Origin: Pseudomonas entomophila
Lineage (GTDB): Bacteria > Pseudomonadota > Gammaproteobacteria > Pseudomonadales > Pseudomonadaceae
Direction of reading: 5' to 3'
Assembly: GCF_029478665.1 (NCBI RefSeq)
Contig: NZ_JARPQB010000011.1
Coordinates: forward strand, 1-64,000
Length of the DNA stretch: 64,000 bases
Part shown: positions 8,976 through 18,914 of the stretch, piece after piece
Layout of the letters: every line of letters starts with the position of its first letter
How positions within the stretch are numbered: position 1 is the first letter of the stretch
The notes under the pieces: generated by a model
What the model was told of the DNA's origin: nothing
The model's database searches: none
The model's input: the letters and a program-made list of their open reading frames with translations, nothing else
Program-made: the position numbers and the translations under genes

Positions 8976-9943
8976 GTCAGGAGACCCCATTGATGAAACA
9001 GCACGTGCGCGAGCAGGCCGCCGTATGGTTCACCCGGCTTCAGGACGCGCCGCGCGACGGTGAACTGCAGGCGGGTTTTGGCCGGTGGCTGGCACAGCAT
9101 CCGCAGCACCGCGAGGAGTACGAGCGGCTGACGCAACTATGGCGCGCCGCCGATTTCATCCCACGCCAGCGCCTCGAGGCACTGTGCGAGCCCGACTCTG
9201 TACGCCCGTTGCCGCGCCGTCGCCTGCTGCGCCAGGCACTGGCCGCCAGCGTGGCGGTCGTGGCCCTCGGCCTGGGCTGGGTGGGTTGGCAGTACCAGCA
9301 ACTGAACCACCAGGACACCTTGCAAACCGCCCTGGGTGAGCGCCACCAGGTCGAGTTGCCCGACGGGTCGCAGCTGGAGCTCAACAGCGCCACCCGGTTG
9401 CAGGTCGACTTTTCCCCCGGCCGCCGTCACGTGCGGTTGGGCCAGGGCGAGGCGATGTTCATCGTCGCCCATGACAGCGATCGGCCATTTGTGGTGAGCA
9501 CCGCCCAGGGGGATGTGACCGTGACGGGCACGCGCTTCGATGTACGTCAGGACCGGGACAGCACGCGTGTCGCGGTCGAACAGGGGTCGGTACGGGTCCG
9601 GGGCGCGGGCGAATCGCTGGCGCTGCTCGGTGCCGGCCAGGGTTCGCGCATCGACGCCCACGGCCAGGTCGCCGCGCCCTACGCCATCGATGCCAATGCG
9701 CTGACGGCCTGGCGCCAGGGCAAGCTGGTGTTCGACAACGCCCCGCTCAGCGAAGTGGTCGCCGAAGTCTCGCGTTATCGCGCCCAGCCCCTGCGTGTCG
9801 CGCCTGGCAAAGTGGCGAACCTGCGCCTGTCCAGCACCTTCAGCAGCGATGACCCCGATGCGCTGCTGCGCGCCTTGCCGAACATCCTGCCGGTGGCGAT
9901 CAAGCAGCACGCGGATGGCTCCAGCGAAATTATTTCGAAATAG
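8972..9943 (+). CDS. fecR: FecR-type anti-sigma/signal-transducing membrane protein
   Basis: Inner-membrane regulator of FecI, 323 aa; its ATGA overlaps the fecI stop. The N-terminal cytoplasmic anti-sigma part (about 1-80) has the conserved AAVWFTRLQD and FGRWLAQHPQHREEYERL patterns. One membrane span lies near 86-107. The periplasmic FecR domain (about 115-215) contains GERHQVELPDGSQLELN and TPFDVRQD-like strands (GTRFDVRQDRDS). A C-terminal STN-like domain (about 245-320) contacts the receptor signalling domain. An internal ATG 7 codons downstream is an alternative start. Confidence 0.92.
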   Translation: MSQETPLMKQHVREQAAVWFTRLQDAPRDGELQAGFGRWLAQHPQHREEYERLTQLWRAADFIPRQRLEALCEPDSVRPLPRRRLLRQALAASVAVVALGLGWVGWQYQQLNHQDTLQTALGERHQVELPDGSQLELNSATRLQVDFSPGRRHVRLGQGEAMFIVAHDSDRPFVVSTAQGDVTVTGTRFDVRQDRDSTRVAVEQGSVRVRGAGESLALLGAGQGSRIDAHGQVAAPYAIDANALTAWRQGKLVFDNAPLSEVVAEVSRYRAQPLRVAPGKVANLRLSSTFSSDDPDALLRALPNILPVAIKQHADGSSEIISK

Positions 9944-10051
9944 ATTCAGGTTTTTTTCCGCTCGTTCGTCTTCCCCGCCAGCTGCAACTGCCAAGCATTT
10001 CCATTTGCATGCGGTTGGCGTTTATCCCGACTTTCAGGACCCATCGAAGAC

Positions 10052-12469
10052 GTGAACAACAATAAGCCCCTTCTCCAGTTGCGCCGCCTGGCGCTGGCCC
10101 TGGCGGTCAGCGCCGCCGCTGGCAACAGCTATGCCGAGACTATCCAGATCCAGGCGCAGCCTCTGGCTACTGCCCTGAAACAACTGGGCCAGCAGACCCG
10201 TCTGCAACTGTTCTTCAGCCCCGAACTGGTGGCCGGCAAGCAGGCCCCGGCCGTGTCGGGCAACCTGGCGCCGGAGCAGGCGCTGGCGCAGCTGTTGCAG
10301 GGCAGCGGGCTGACCTACGAGCAGTCCGCCGACACCGTGGTGGTCAAGCCGGCCCAGGCTGCCGGCACCCTCACCACCGGCAGCCTCGAACTGGCGCCCA
10401 CCGACGTCAAGGTGGTCGGCGACTGGTTGGGCGACGCCGAGCAGAGCGTGGTGCAGAACCACCCGGGCGCGCGAACCGTGGTGCGTCGCGAGGCGATGGT
10501 GGAGCAGGGCGCGATGAACGTGCGCGATGTACTGCGCGGTATTCCCGGCGTGCAGGTGCAGGACTCCAACGGTACTGGCGGTAGCGACCTGTCGCTGAAC
10601 GTCGGTGTGCGTGGCCTGACCTCGCGCCTGTCGCCGCGCTCGACCGTGCTGATCGATGGCATCCCGGCGGCCTTCGCCCCTTACGGCCAGCCGCAGCTGT
10701 CGATGGCGCCGATTTCCTCGGGCAACCTCGACAGCATCGATGTGGTGCGCGGCGCCGGTTCCGTGCGCTACGGCCCGCAGAACGTCGGCGGGGTGATCAA
10801 CTTCGTGACCCGGGCGATCCCCGAGAAAGCCTCGGCGGAACTGTCCACCACCCTGGAAACCTCCCAGCACGGCGGCTGGAAGCACACCGAGTCGGCGTTC
10901 GCCGGTGGCACCGCCGACAACGGCATGGGCGTGGCCTTGCTGTACACCGGGGTGAATGGCAACGGCTACCGCGAAAGCAACAATGGCAACGACATCGATG
11001 ACGTCATGCTCAAGACCCACTGGGCCCCCACTGATGTCGACGAGTTCTGGCTCAACTTCCACTACTACGACGGCCGCGCCGACATGCCTGGTGGCCTGAC
11101 CCAGGCGCAGTACGACAGCAACCCGTACCAGTCGCTGCGTGATTACGACTACTTCGCCGGCCGGCGCAAGGACGTGTCGTTCAAGTGGCAGCGCCAGCTC
11201 GACGACGCCACCCAGTTCGAAGTGCTGACCTACTACACCGACAGCTTCCGTGGCAGCGCCATCGCCGCGCGCGACATGAAGACCCTGTCGTCGTACCCGC
11301 GCAACTATCACACCTTCGCCATTGAGCCGCGGGTGTCGCGGATCTTCTTCGCCGGCCCGACCACCCAGGAAGTCAGCGTCGGTTACCGCTACCTGAAAGA
11401 AGCGATGCGTGAGCAATCGACGCGCCTGGCGCTGATCGACAACGTACCGACCGTTACTCCGACCTCCGACGGCCATGTGTTCCAGGACCGCAGCGGCGGC
11501 ACCGAGGCCAGCGCCTACTACATCGACGACAAGATCGACGTGGGTAACTGGACCATCACCCCAGGCATCCGTTTCGAGCACATCAACACCGACTGGCGCG
11601 ACCGTCCGGTGCTGGACGCCAACAACCGGCCAGTGCCGGAGAAGAACCGCAGCATCACCAGCAACGAGCCGCTGCCGGCGCTGAGCGTGATGTACCACCT
11701 CTCCGATGCCTGGAAAGTGTTCGCCAACTACGAGACGTCGTTCGGCAGCCTGCAGTACTTCCAGCTGGGCCAGGGCGGTACCGGCAACAACACGGCCAAT
11801 GGCCTGGAGCCGGAGAAGGCCAAGACCTACGAGGTGGGCACGCGCTATGACAACGGTGGTTTCGCCGGCGAGTTGACCGCGTTCTACATCGACTTCGACG
11901 ACGAGCTGCAGTACATCAGCAACGACATTGGCTGGACCAACCTGGGGGCCACCAAGCACCAGGGGATCGAGGCGTCGGTGCGCTATGACCTGGCGGGGCT
12001 CGATCCGCGCCTGGAAGGTTTGTCGGTCAACGGTGGCTACACCTATACCCGCGCCACCTACGAAGGCGAGATTCCCGGCTTCAAGGGCCGCGACCTGCCG
12101 TTCTACTCGCGCACGGTGGCCACGGCCGGGCTGCGCTACGAGGTCAACCACTGGACCTGGAACCTGGACGCCTACGCCCAATCCAAGCAACGTGCGCCGG
12201 GCACCGGCATGAATGCCGACGGCAGCTTCAACGGCAACTACATCACCGAGCCGAGTGCCGATGGGCAATATGGCGACATTCCGGGTTACGTGACCTGGCA
12301 TGCGCGCGGTGGTTATGCGTTCGGGCCGCAGCTGTCGAACCTGAAGCTGGCGGCGGGGGTGAAGAACCTCTTCGACAAGCAGTACTTCACCCGCTCCAGC
12401 GACAACAATGCCGGGCTCTATGTGGGTGAGCCGCGTACGTTCTATGTGCAGGCCAGTGTAGGGTTCTGA
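10052..12469 (+). CDS. fecA: FecA-type ferric dicitrate TonB-dependent receptor with signalling domain
   Basis: Outer-membrane transducer of 805 aa starting GTG. The signal peptide ends near residue 28 (NSYAET). An STN signalling domain follows (about 30-100), then the plug (about 125-245; GVRGLTSRLSPRSTVLIDG and VRYGPQNVGGVINFVTRA) and the barrel. Many segments match what I recall of E. coli FecA, such as APYGQPQLS, YYDGRADMPGGL, IDDKIDVGNWTITPGIRFEH and FGVKNLFD-like ends. It lies 108 bases after fecR, so a FecI-dependent promoter probably sits in that gap; I could not identify one convincingly. Confidence 0.92.
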   Translation: MNNNKPLLQLRRLALALAVSAAAGNSYAETIQIQAQPLATALKQLGQQTRLQLFFSPELVAGKQAPAVSGNLAPEQALAQLLQGSGLTYEQSADTVVVKPAQAAGTLTTGSLELAPTDVKVVGDWLGDAEQSVVQNHPGARTVVRREAMVEQGAMNVRDVLRGIPGVQVQDSNGTGGSDLSLNVGVRGLTSRLSPRSTVLIDGIPAAFAPYGQPQLSMAPISSGNLDSIDVVRGAGSVRYGPQNVGGVINFVTRAIPEKASAELSTTLETSQHGGWKHTESAFAGGTADNGMGVALLYTGVNGNGYRESNNGNDIDDVMLKTHWAPTDVDEFWLNFHYYDGRADMPGGLTQAQYDSNPYQSLRDYDYFAGRRKDVSFKWQRQLDDATQFEVLTYYTDSFRGSAIAARDMKTLSSYPRNYHTFAIEPRVSRIFFAGPTTQEVSVGYRYLKEAMREQSTRLALIDNVPTVTPTSDGHVFQDRSGGTEASAYYIDDKIDVGNWTITPGIRFEHINTDWRDRPVLDANNRPVPEKNRSITSNEPLPALSVMYHLSDAWKVFANYETSFGSLQYFQLGQGGTGNNTANGLEPEKAKTYEVGTRYDNGGFAGELTAFYIDFDDELQYISNDIGWTNLGATKHQGIEASVRYDLAGLDPRLEGLSVNGGYTYTRATYEGEIPGFKGRDLPFYSRTVATAGLRYEVNHWTWNLDAYAQSKQRAPGTGMNADGSFNGNYITEPSADGQYGDIPGYVTWHARGGYAFGPQLSNLKLAAGVKNLFDKQYFTRSSDNNAGLYVGEPRTFYVQASVGF

Positions 12470-12483
12470 TAGCGCGTCGCCTT

Positions 12484-12556
12484 CATCGCCGATGAATCCG
12501 CTCCTACAGGGCCTGCGCCAATCCTGTAGGAGCGGATTTATCCGCGATGAGGCCGG
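12484..12556. repeat. Inverted REP pair (GAGCGGATTTATCCGC class)
   Basis: Two inverted units with the TGTAGGAGCGGATT core lie between the convergent ends of fecA and opuCA. The left unit is slightly degenerate (CGCCGATGAATCCGC). Confidence 0.88.
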
Positions 12557-12557
12557 C

Positions 12558-13715
12558 TCAGGCGACCACCACCTCGGCCGGCGACACGATCGAGGTCTTC
12601 GCCCCGCGCGAGCGCCCCGAGCTCAGGTACGCCGCAATCGACTCCTGCGTCACCTCTCCCAGAAACACCTGCTCGGCATCCAGCACCGGCAACCACGCCC
12701 GGTTGAACTCGTACATCCGCGACAGCAGGATGCGCAGGTGTTCGTCGTGGGACGCCGTGGCATTGAACGCCCTCAGGAAGTCCGCGCACGCCCCTTGCTG
12801 GCGATGCATGTCGCGCCTGCGCACATACCCCAGCGCCTTGTTCTGCCCGTCGGTGACCACCACATAGCGCCGGTCATGCTCATCCAGCAGTTCCAGCGCA
12901 TCGCTCACCGGCGTTTCCGGGCTCACCGATGGCGCGTTGTCCGCGGCATCCTCGGCACGCACCAGCAACAGGCGTTTCAGCGTGCTGTCCTGGCCGACGA
13001 AGTTGCTGACGAAATCATCCACCGGATGGGCCAGCAACGTGTCCGGATGATCCAGCTGCAGCAGCTTGCCGGCACGGAAGATGGCGATCTTGTCACCCAG
13101 CTTGATCGCTTCGTCGATGTCATGGCTGACCATGATCACGGTCTTGTTCAGCGCCCGCTGCATCTCGAAGAACTCGTGCTGGATCAGCTCGCGGTTGATC
13201 GGGTCGACCGCGCCGAACGGCTCGTCCATAAGCAATACCGGCGCCTCGGCGGCCAGGGCGCGGATCACGCCGATACGCTGCTGCTGGCCACCGGACAGCT
13301 CACGGGGGTAGCGCTGCAGGTACTGCTTGGGCTCGAGCTTGATCATGTGCATCAGCTCGCGGGCGCGGTCGTGGCATTTCTGCTTGCCCCAGCCGAGCAG
13401 GCGCGGGACCACGGTGATGTTCTCCTCGATGGTCATGTTGGGGAACAGGCCGATCTGCTGGATCACGTAGCCGATCTGGCGGCGCAGGGTGACTTCGTCC
13501 AGCGCGCTGGTGTCCTCGCCGTTGATAAAAACCTGGCCGGAGGTGGGGGTGATCAGGCGGTTGATCATCTTCAGCGTGGTGCTCTTGCCGCAGCCGGAGG
13601 GGCCGAGGAACACGCAGATCTCGCCCTCGTTGACGGTGAGGCTTACCGCGTCGACGGCGTTGACGTCCTTGCCGTTGGCGGTGAAGGTCTTGCTGAGGTT
13701 GTTCAGTTCGATCAT
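12558..13715 (-). CDS. opuCA: Osmoprotectant (glycine betaine/carnitine/choline) ABC transporter ATPase with CBS domains
   Basis: ATP-binding subunit of an OpuC/YehX-type importer of quaternary ammonium osmolytes, 385 aa. Walker A is GPSGCGKST at residues 38-46, the signature is LSGGQQQR near 141, and Walker B is VLLMDEPFGAVD. A C-terminal region (about 255-370) forms two CBS-like domains (VSDALELLDEHDRRYVVV, GYVRRRDM), which in OpuA-type systems sense ionic strength. Its ATG overlaps the stop of the upstream permease. The four genes are ordered SBP and permeases, then ATPase, on the minus strand. Confidence 0.9.
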   Translation of the reverse strand: MIELNNLSKTFTANGKDVNAVDAVSLTVNEGEICVFLGPSGCGKSTTLKMINRLITPTSGQVFINGEDTSALDEVTLRRQIGYVIQQIGLFPNMTIEENITVVPRLLGWGKQKCHDRARELMHMIKLEPKQYLQRYPRELSGGQQQRIGVIRALAAEAPVLLMDEPFGAVDPINRELIQHEFFEMQRALNKTVIMVSHDIDEAIKLGDKIAIFRAGKLLQLDHPDTLLAHPVDDFVSNFVGQDSTLKRLLLVRAEDAADNAPSVSPETPVSDALELLDEHDRRYVVVTDGQNKALGYVRRRDMHRQQGACADFLRAFNATASHDEHLRILLSRMYEFNRAWLPVLDAEQVFLGEVTQESIAAYLSSGRSRGAKTSIVSPAEVVVA

Positions 13716-14365
13716 GGGCGCAGTCCTTCTGGAGTCAGGGCACGTTGCAGGGCTTGCAGGAGCAGGTCGGCGATGATCGCCAGCAGGCTGACGAGCACGG
13801 CGCCGACCAGCAGCATCGACATGTCGCTGCGGCTGATGGCGGTGAGGATGAGCACGCCCAGGCCGCCGGCGCCGATGGTGGCGGCGATGGTCATCACGCC
13901 GATGTTCATCACCACGGCGGTGCGCACGCCGGCGAGGATCACCGGCACGGCGATGGGCAGCTCGACCATGCGCAGGCGCTGGCCGAAGGTCATGCCGATG
14001 CCACGGGCCGCTTCACGGATGCCGGGCTCGACGTTGGTCAGGGCCAGGTAGGTGTTGCGCAGGATCGGCAGCAGCGAATAGAGGAACACGGCCGTGATCG
14101 CTGGCAACGGGCCGAGGCCCTGGCCGAACTTCGAGTAGAACGGCAGCAGCAGGCCGAACAGGGCGATCGAGGGGATGGTCAGCAGCACCGTGGCGCTGGC
14201 TTGCAGGGGGCCGGCGAACACCGGGAAACGGGTCATCAGGATGCCCAACGGCACGCCGACGATAATGGCCAGCCCCACGGCGATGCCGACCAGGGTGACA
14301 TGCTGCCCGGTCAGTTGCAGGACCTGGGCCCAGTCGAGGTGGGCAAAGGTATCGAGCAGGTTCAT
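13712..14365 (-). CDS. opuCB: Osmoprotectant ABC transporter permease
   Basis: A 217-aa membrane subunit with about six hydrophobic segments and the OpuC-family motif EAARGIGMTFGQRLRMVELP, the EAA loop that contacts the ATPase. Its 3' end overlaps opuCA by 4 bases and its start overlaps the upstream binding-protein gene by 4 bases, so the operon is translationally coupled. Confidence 0.9.
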   Translation of the reverse strand: MNLLDTFAHLDWAQVLQLTGQHVTLVGIAVGLAIIVGVPLGILMTRFPVFAGPLQASATVLLTIPSIALFGLLLPFYSKFGQGLGPLPAITAVFLYSLLPILRNTYLALTNVEPGIREAARGIGMTFGQRLRMVELPIAVPVILAGVRTAVVMNIGVMTIAATIGAGGLGVLILTAISRSDMSMLLVGAVLVSLLAIIADLLLQALQRALTPEGLRP

Positions 14366-15273
14366 GGTTGTACCTCGCCGAGTGAGTGCTCACGCAGGAA
14401 TGCCGTGGCGACCACGGTCGGGCTCCGGTGCTCGACATCGACCTGGGCGTTGAGCTGGCGCATGGTCTCGTCGTCCAACTGCTCGGCCAGTGGCTTGAGC
14501 AGGGCGGCCAGTTGCGGGTGGGCGTCCAGCACCGCTTTGCGCAGCACCGGCGCCGCCGTGTAGTCGGGGAAGTAGTGCTTGTCGTCTGCCAGCAGCTTGA
14601 GGTCGAAGGCGTTCAGGCGCCCGTCGGTGGTGTAGACCAGCCCGGCGAACACTTGGTTATTGCGCATTGCGGTGTACACCAGGCCGCCATCCATCTGGCG
14701 GATGTTGCGGCGGTCCAGGGGCAGGTCGTACACCTCGCGCAGGCCGACCAGGCCATCGGGGCGGTTGGCGAACTCGGTGTCCAGGGCTACCAGGTGGTGG
14801 CGGGTGCGCTCAGCATGCAGCACCTGGTTGAGGTCGCTGATGGTGTTGACTTGTGGATAGGCTTCGGCCACCTGCTTGGGCAGGCCCAGGGCATAGGTGT
14901 TGCTGAATTTCGACGGGGTCAGCCAGACCAGGCCCTTGTTCGCATCGAGTGCCTTCACGCGGGCGTAGGTGGCTGCGGCGTTAGGCATGCGTTCGTCGAT
15001 ATGGTTGTAGGACACCAGCGAGACCCCGGTGTACTCCCACATCAGGTCGAGTTGCCCGGTTTCCTGGGCCTGGCGGGCGATATTGCTGCCAAGGCCCGAG
15101 GTCACCCGCACGTCGAAGCCGTTGGCGCGCAGGTACTGGGCGGTGATTTCGGCGAGCACGGTCTGTTCGGTGAACACCCGGGCGCCGATGCGGATCAGCG
15201 GTTTGTCCGCCGCCTGGGCAAAGCCTGCGCATAGCAGGGCCGCGCCCAGGAGCAAGGCGATTGTCTTCTTCAT
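14362..15273 (-). CDS. opuCC: Periplasmic osmoprotectant-binding protein (OpuCC/OsmF type)
   Basis: Substrate-binding protein of 303 aa from the ATG at 15273, which has GAGGG upstream. The signal peptide MKKTIALLLGAALLCAGFAQ precedes mature AADKPLIRIG. The body has the OpuAC pattern (FTEQTVLAEITAQYLRANGF, GQLDLMWEYTGVSL) and aromatic residues likely to form a cage around the quaternary amine. It lies between two permease genes, the order seen in Pseudomonas opuC loci. Exact substrate range cannot be read. Confidence 0.9.
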   Translation of the reverse strand: MKKTIALLLGAALLCAGFAQAADKPLIRIGARVFTEQTVLAEITAQYLRANGFDVRVTSGLGSNIARQAQETGQLDLMWEYTGVSLVSYNHIDERMPNAAATYARVKALDANKGLVWLTPSKFSNTYALGLPKQVAEAYPQVNTISDLNQVLHAERTRHHLVALDTEFANRPDGLVGLREVYDLPLDRRNIRQMDGGLVYTAMRNNQVFAGLVYTTDGRLNAFDLKLLADDKHYFPDYTAAPVLRKAVLDAHPQLAALLKPLAEQLDDETMRQLNAQVDVEHRSPTVVATAFLREHSLGEVQP

Positions 15274-15286
15274 GGTTTCCCTCTTG

Positions 15287-16000
15287 TTATCGGGCCAGGC
15301 CACGTTCCAGCCAGCGCTTGCTGGAGAAGCTCACCAGGGCGTCGAGCGCCAGGGCCAGCAGCGCGGTGCAGGCGGCGCCGAGCAATAGCTGCGGCTGGTT
15401 GTTCAGGGCGATGCCGGGGAAGATCAGGCTGCCCAGGCTGTTGGCGCCGATCAGGAACGCCAGCGGCGCGGTGCCCACGTTCAGCGCCAGGGCCACCCGC
15501 ACCCCGCCGACGATGATCGGCACGGCGTTGGGCAGTTCCACCTGCCACAACTGCTGGCGCGGGGTCATACCGATGCCGGTGGCGGCTTCCTTGAGCGAGG
15601 CGGGGACGTTTTTCAGGCCCTCGTAGGTGTTGCGCACGATGGGCAGGAGGGAGGCGAGGAACAGCGCGAAGATCGCGGGACCGGCGCCGATGCCCAGGAC
15701 ACTCAGGGCGATGGCCAGGACGGCCAGGGGAGGGATGGTGTTGCCAACATTGAAAAACTGCATGAAGCGCTCGGCCTTGTCGACCCGGTGCGGTCGACTC
15801 AAGGCAATGCCGGCGGGGATGCCCACGGCCAGCGCCGCCGCCATCGAAGCCAGCACCAAAACCAGGTGCGCTTGCAGGTAGAACCCAAGATCGTCGCGGT
15901 AGCGGGCGATCGTGTCGATGCCGATCCAGTGGACCAGCAGGGCCAGGATGACGAGCACGGCGGCCCATCCCAACAGCCCTTTTCCGTAGCGTGCAGCCAC
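15287..16000 (-). CDS. opuCD: Osmoprotectant ABC transporter permease
   Basis: A 237-aa permease, first gene of the operon. It starts with GTG at 16000, supported by AAAAAGGAG 7 bases upstream. It has about six to seven membrane spans and an EAA motif (EAATGIGMTPRQQLWQVELP). It is paralogous to the second permease in the same operon, consistent with a heterodimeric channel. Confidence 0.88.
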   Translation of the reverse strand: MAARYGKGLLGWAAVLVILALLVHWIGIDTIARYRDDLGFYLQAHLVLVLASMAAALAVGIPAGIALSRPHRVDKAERFMQFFNVGNTIPPLAVLAIALSVLGIGAGPAIFALFLASLLPIVRNTYEGLKNVPASLKEAATGIGMTPRQQLWQVELPNAVPIIVGGVRVALALNVGTAPLAFLIGANSLGSLIFPGIALNNQPQLLLGAACTALLALALDALVSFSSKRWLERGLAR

Positions 16001-16389
16001 AGGCGGACTCCTTTTTTGTAGTCGGCGATCACACCCCCGTGCGGCCGGCCATTCCTGGCGGCGGGCAGCGTGGTCGCGAGTAGCAGCCCGATGCGCGGCA
16101 TCAGGCCATGAGCCGAACCCCGTCGGGCTCGTGAAGCGGGTGAAACCAGCCCTGAACCGAGGCGGGTTGCAGGGGAGTGGACGTCTCCGTGGGCGTAAAG
16201 GTTCCCATCTGGGGCGGCATTTGGCCAGTGCTAATCACTGGGTTGTAGGAATCTTCACGCGAAAAACAAGCGCAGATATTACGTTTAGGCGTTGAAGTGC
16301 CTGCTATTGAGGTGCCTGTCGGGAAGGGCAACATAGCTGAACAAAAATTTTTTAGTCGCTTGAGGGAATATTCTCTCGGAGGTATTTTA
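16001..16389. other. Intergenic region between opuCD and the toxin-antitoxin pair
   Basis: About 390 bases. The left part is GC-rich and contains the C-terminal end of a minus-strand open frame (16101-16457) that I do not recognise and that runs antisense into the toxin gene, so I do not call it a gene. The right part (from about 16250) is AT-richer and holds the toxin-antitoxin promoter region, including direct repeats GAAGTGCCTG (16294-16303) and GAGGTGCCTG (16309-16318). Confidence 0.5.
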
Positions 16390-16746
16390 TTGGCCTGGTC
16401 GATCAGTTTTTGTCTGGAGTTCGTTGCTGAGTTCGACGCATTGGAGCGATCGGTCAAGAGGGAACTGATCGGTCAGCTGAAGCTCCTCGAACACCAAGGT
16501 CCTGAGCTGGGCAGGCCAAGGGTGGATACTTTGAAGGGATCCCAGCATCCGAACATGAAAGAGCTGAGGTTTCGCGTTGGTAGTGGAGTGTGGCGCGTCG
16601 CGTTTGCCTTCGACCCGGATCGCCAGGCCGTGATTCTGGTCGGCGGTGACAAGGCAGGATTGAGCGAAAGGCTGTTCTACCGACGATTGCTCAGACGCGC
16701 CGATAAGCGTTTTGAAAAGTACCTGTTAAAGAGGAACGAGGAATGA
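16390..16746 (+). CDS. higB: HigB-type (Gp49/RelE-ParE superfamily) toxin
   Basis: Probable ribosome-dependent mRNA endonuclease toxin, 118 aa. I choose TTG at 16390 because GGAGG (16378-16382) lies 7 bases upstream and the product then has family length and begins MAWSISFCLEFV; a GTG at 16297 would add 31 atypical residues. Family features are ELGRPRVDTLKGSQHPNMKE, LRFRVGSGVWRVAFAFDP and a basic C-terminal helix (RLLRRADKRFEKYL). The stop overlaps the antitoxin ATG. The toxin-first order is typical of HigBA. Confidence 0.85.
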   Translation: MAWSISFCLEFVAEFDALERSVKRELIGQLKLLEHQGPELGRPRVDTLKGSQHPNMKELRFRVGSGVWRVAFAFDPDRQAVILVGGDKAGLSERLFYRRLLRRADKRFEKYLLKRNEE

Positions 16747-17072
16747 CCAAGACACTTGAAGAGGTCATGAACAGCTTGCCGGCCGACTTGCGCGCCGAAG
16801 CCGAGCAACGAGGGCGTGAGCTGATTCGTGAGGAAATGACGCTTCAGGCTTTGCGCAAGACGCTCGAGTTGACCCAGGAGGGGATGGCCGAACGTCTCGA
16901 CATTCGCCAGGCCAATGTCTCGAAGTTCGAGAAACGCAACGACATGCTTATTTCCACCTTGCGCAACTATCTCGAAGCCATGGGTGGGACGCTTGAGTTG
17001 GTCGCACACATGCCGGGCCGTCCTCCCATTACTCTGGATGGATTTGCTGAAGGGCTTCCAGGCCAGGACTGA
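16743..17072 (+). CDS. higA: HigA-type XRE antitoxin
   Basis: A 109-aa antitoxin and likely autorepressor. Its ATGA overlaps the toxin stop. A helix-turn-helix of the Cro/C1 type spans about residues 35-90 (TLELTQEGMAERLDIRQANV, then SKFEKRNDMLISTLRNYLEA). The N-terminal LEEVMNSLPADLRAE segment is typical of antitoxins paired with Gp49-like toxins. Transcription would come from the AT-rich region upstream of higB. Confidence 0.87.
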   Translation: MTKTLEEVMNSLPADLRAEAEQRGRELIREEMTLQALRKTLELTQEGMAERLDIRQANVSKFEKRNDMLISTLRNYLEAMGGTLELVAHMPGRPPITLDGFAEGLPGQD

Positions 17073-17105
17073 TTCGCGTCACTGGACTGACGGAGGCTGC
17101 AGACT

Positions 17106-17134
17106 TTGGCCAAGGGCGTGACTTCAGGTATGAT
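17106..17134 (+). promoter_or_regulatory. Sigma-70 promoter of prfC
   Basis: A TTGGCC -35 (17106-17111) and TATGAT -10 (17129-17134) are separated by exactly 17 bases and lie about 38 bases before the prfC ATG. This also argues against the longer in-frame TTG start at 17106. Confidence 0.7.
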
Positions 17135-17171
17135 ATCGCCCCTTTTTGAATCCCCAGTCAGGCGATTTCCC

Positions 17172-18755
<1,584 letters not shown>

Positions 18756-18776
18756 TCGTACAGGTCTTCACCTGAC

Positions 18777-18894
18777 CCTGTAGGAGCGGCCTTTAGCCGC
18801 GAAAGGGCCGCAAAGCGGCCCCGGCGATCTTTGTTGAACACTGAACCCGGGGCCGCTACGCAGCCCTTTCGCGGCTCAAGGCCGCTCCTACAGG
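18777..18894. repeat. Long inverted REP pair (GAGCGGCCTTTAGCCGC class)
   Basis: Two long inverted units (CTGTAGGAGCGGCCTTTAGC ... GGGCCGC and its complement) enclose about 20 bases between convergent prfC and the potF-like gene. Each unit has a second small palindrome, GGGCCGCAAAGCGGCCC, at its inner end. Confidence 0.9.
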
Positions 18895-18914
18895 GGTAAG
18901 CGTAAACCCCGCAG

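Noticed and set aside
9944..10051. FecI-dependent promoter before fecA
   Set aside because: GAAAT and CGT elements exist but not at the expected spacing, so I do not mark a site.
10034..12301. Minus-strand open frame of 755 codons opposite fecA
   Set aside because: Low-complexity V/G/A/H/Q-rich product with no motif; fecA has full-length FecA similarity on the other strand.
16101..16457. Calling the minus-strand frame beside higB a gene
   Set aside because: Half of it is antisense to the toxin gene and nothing in it is recognisable; listed only as a low-interest observation.
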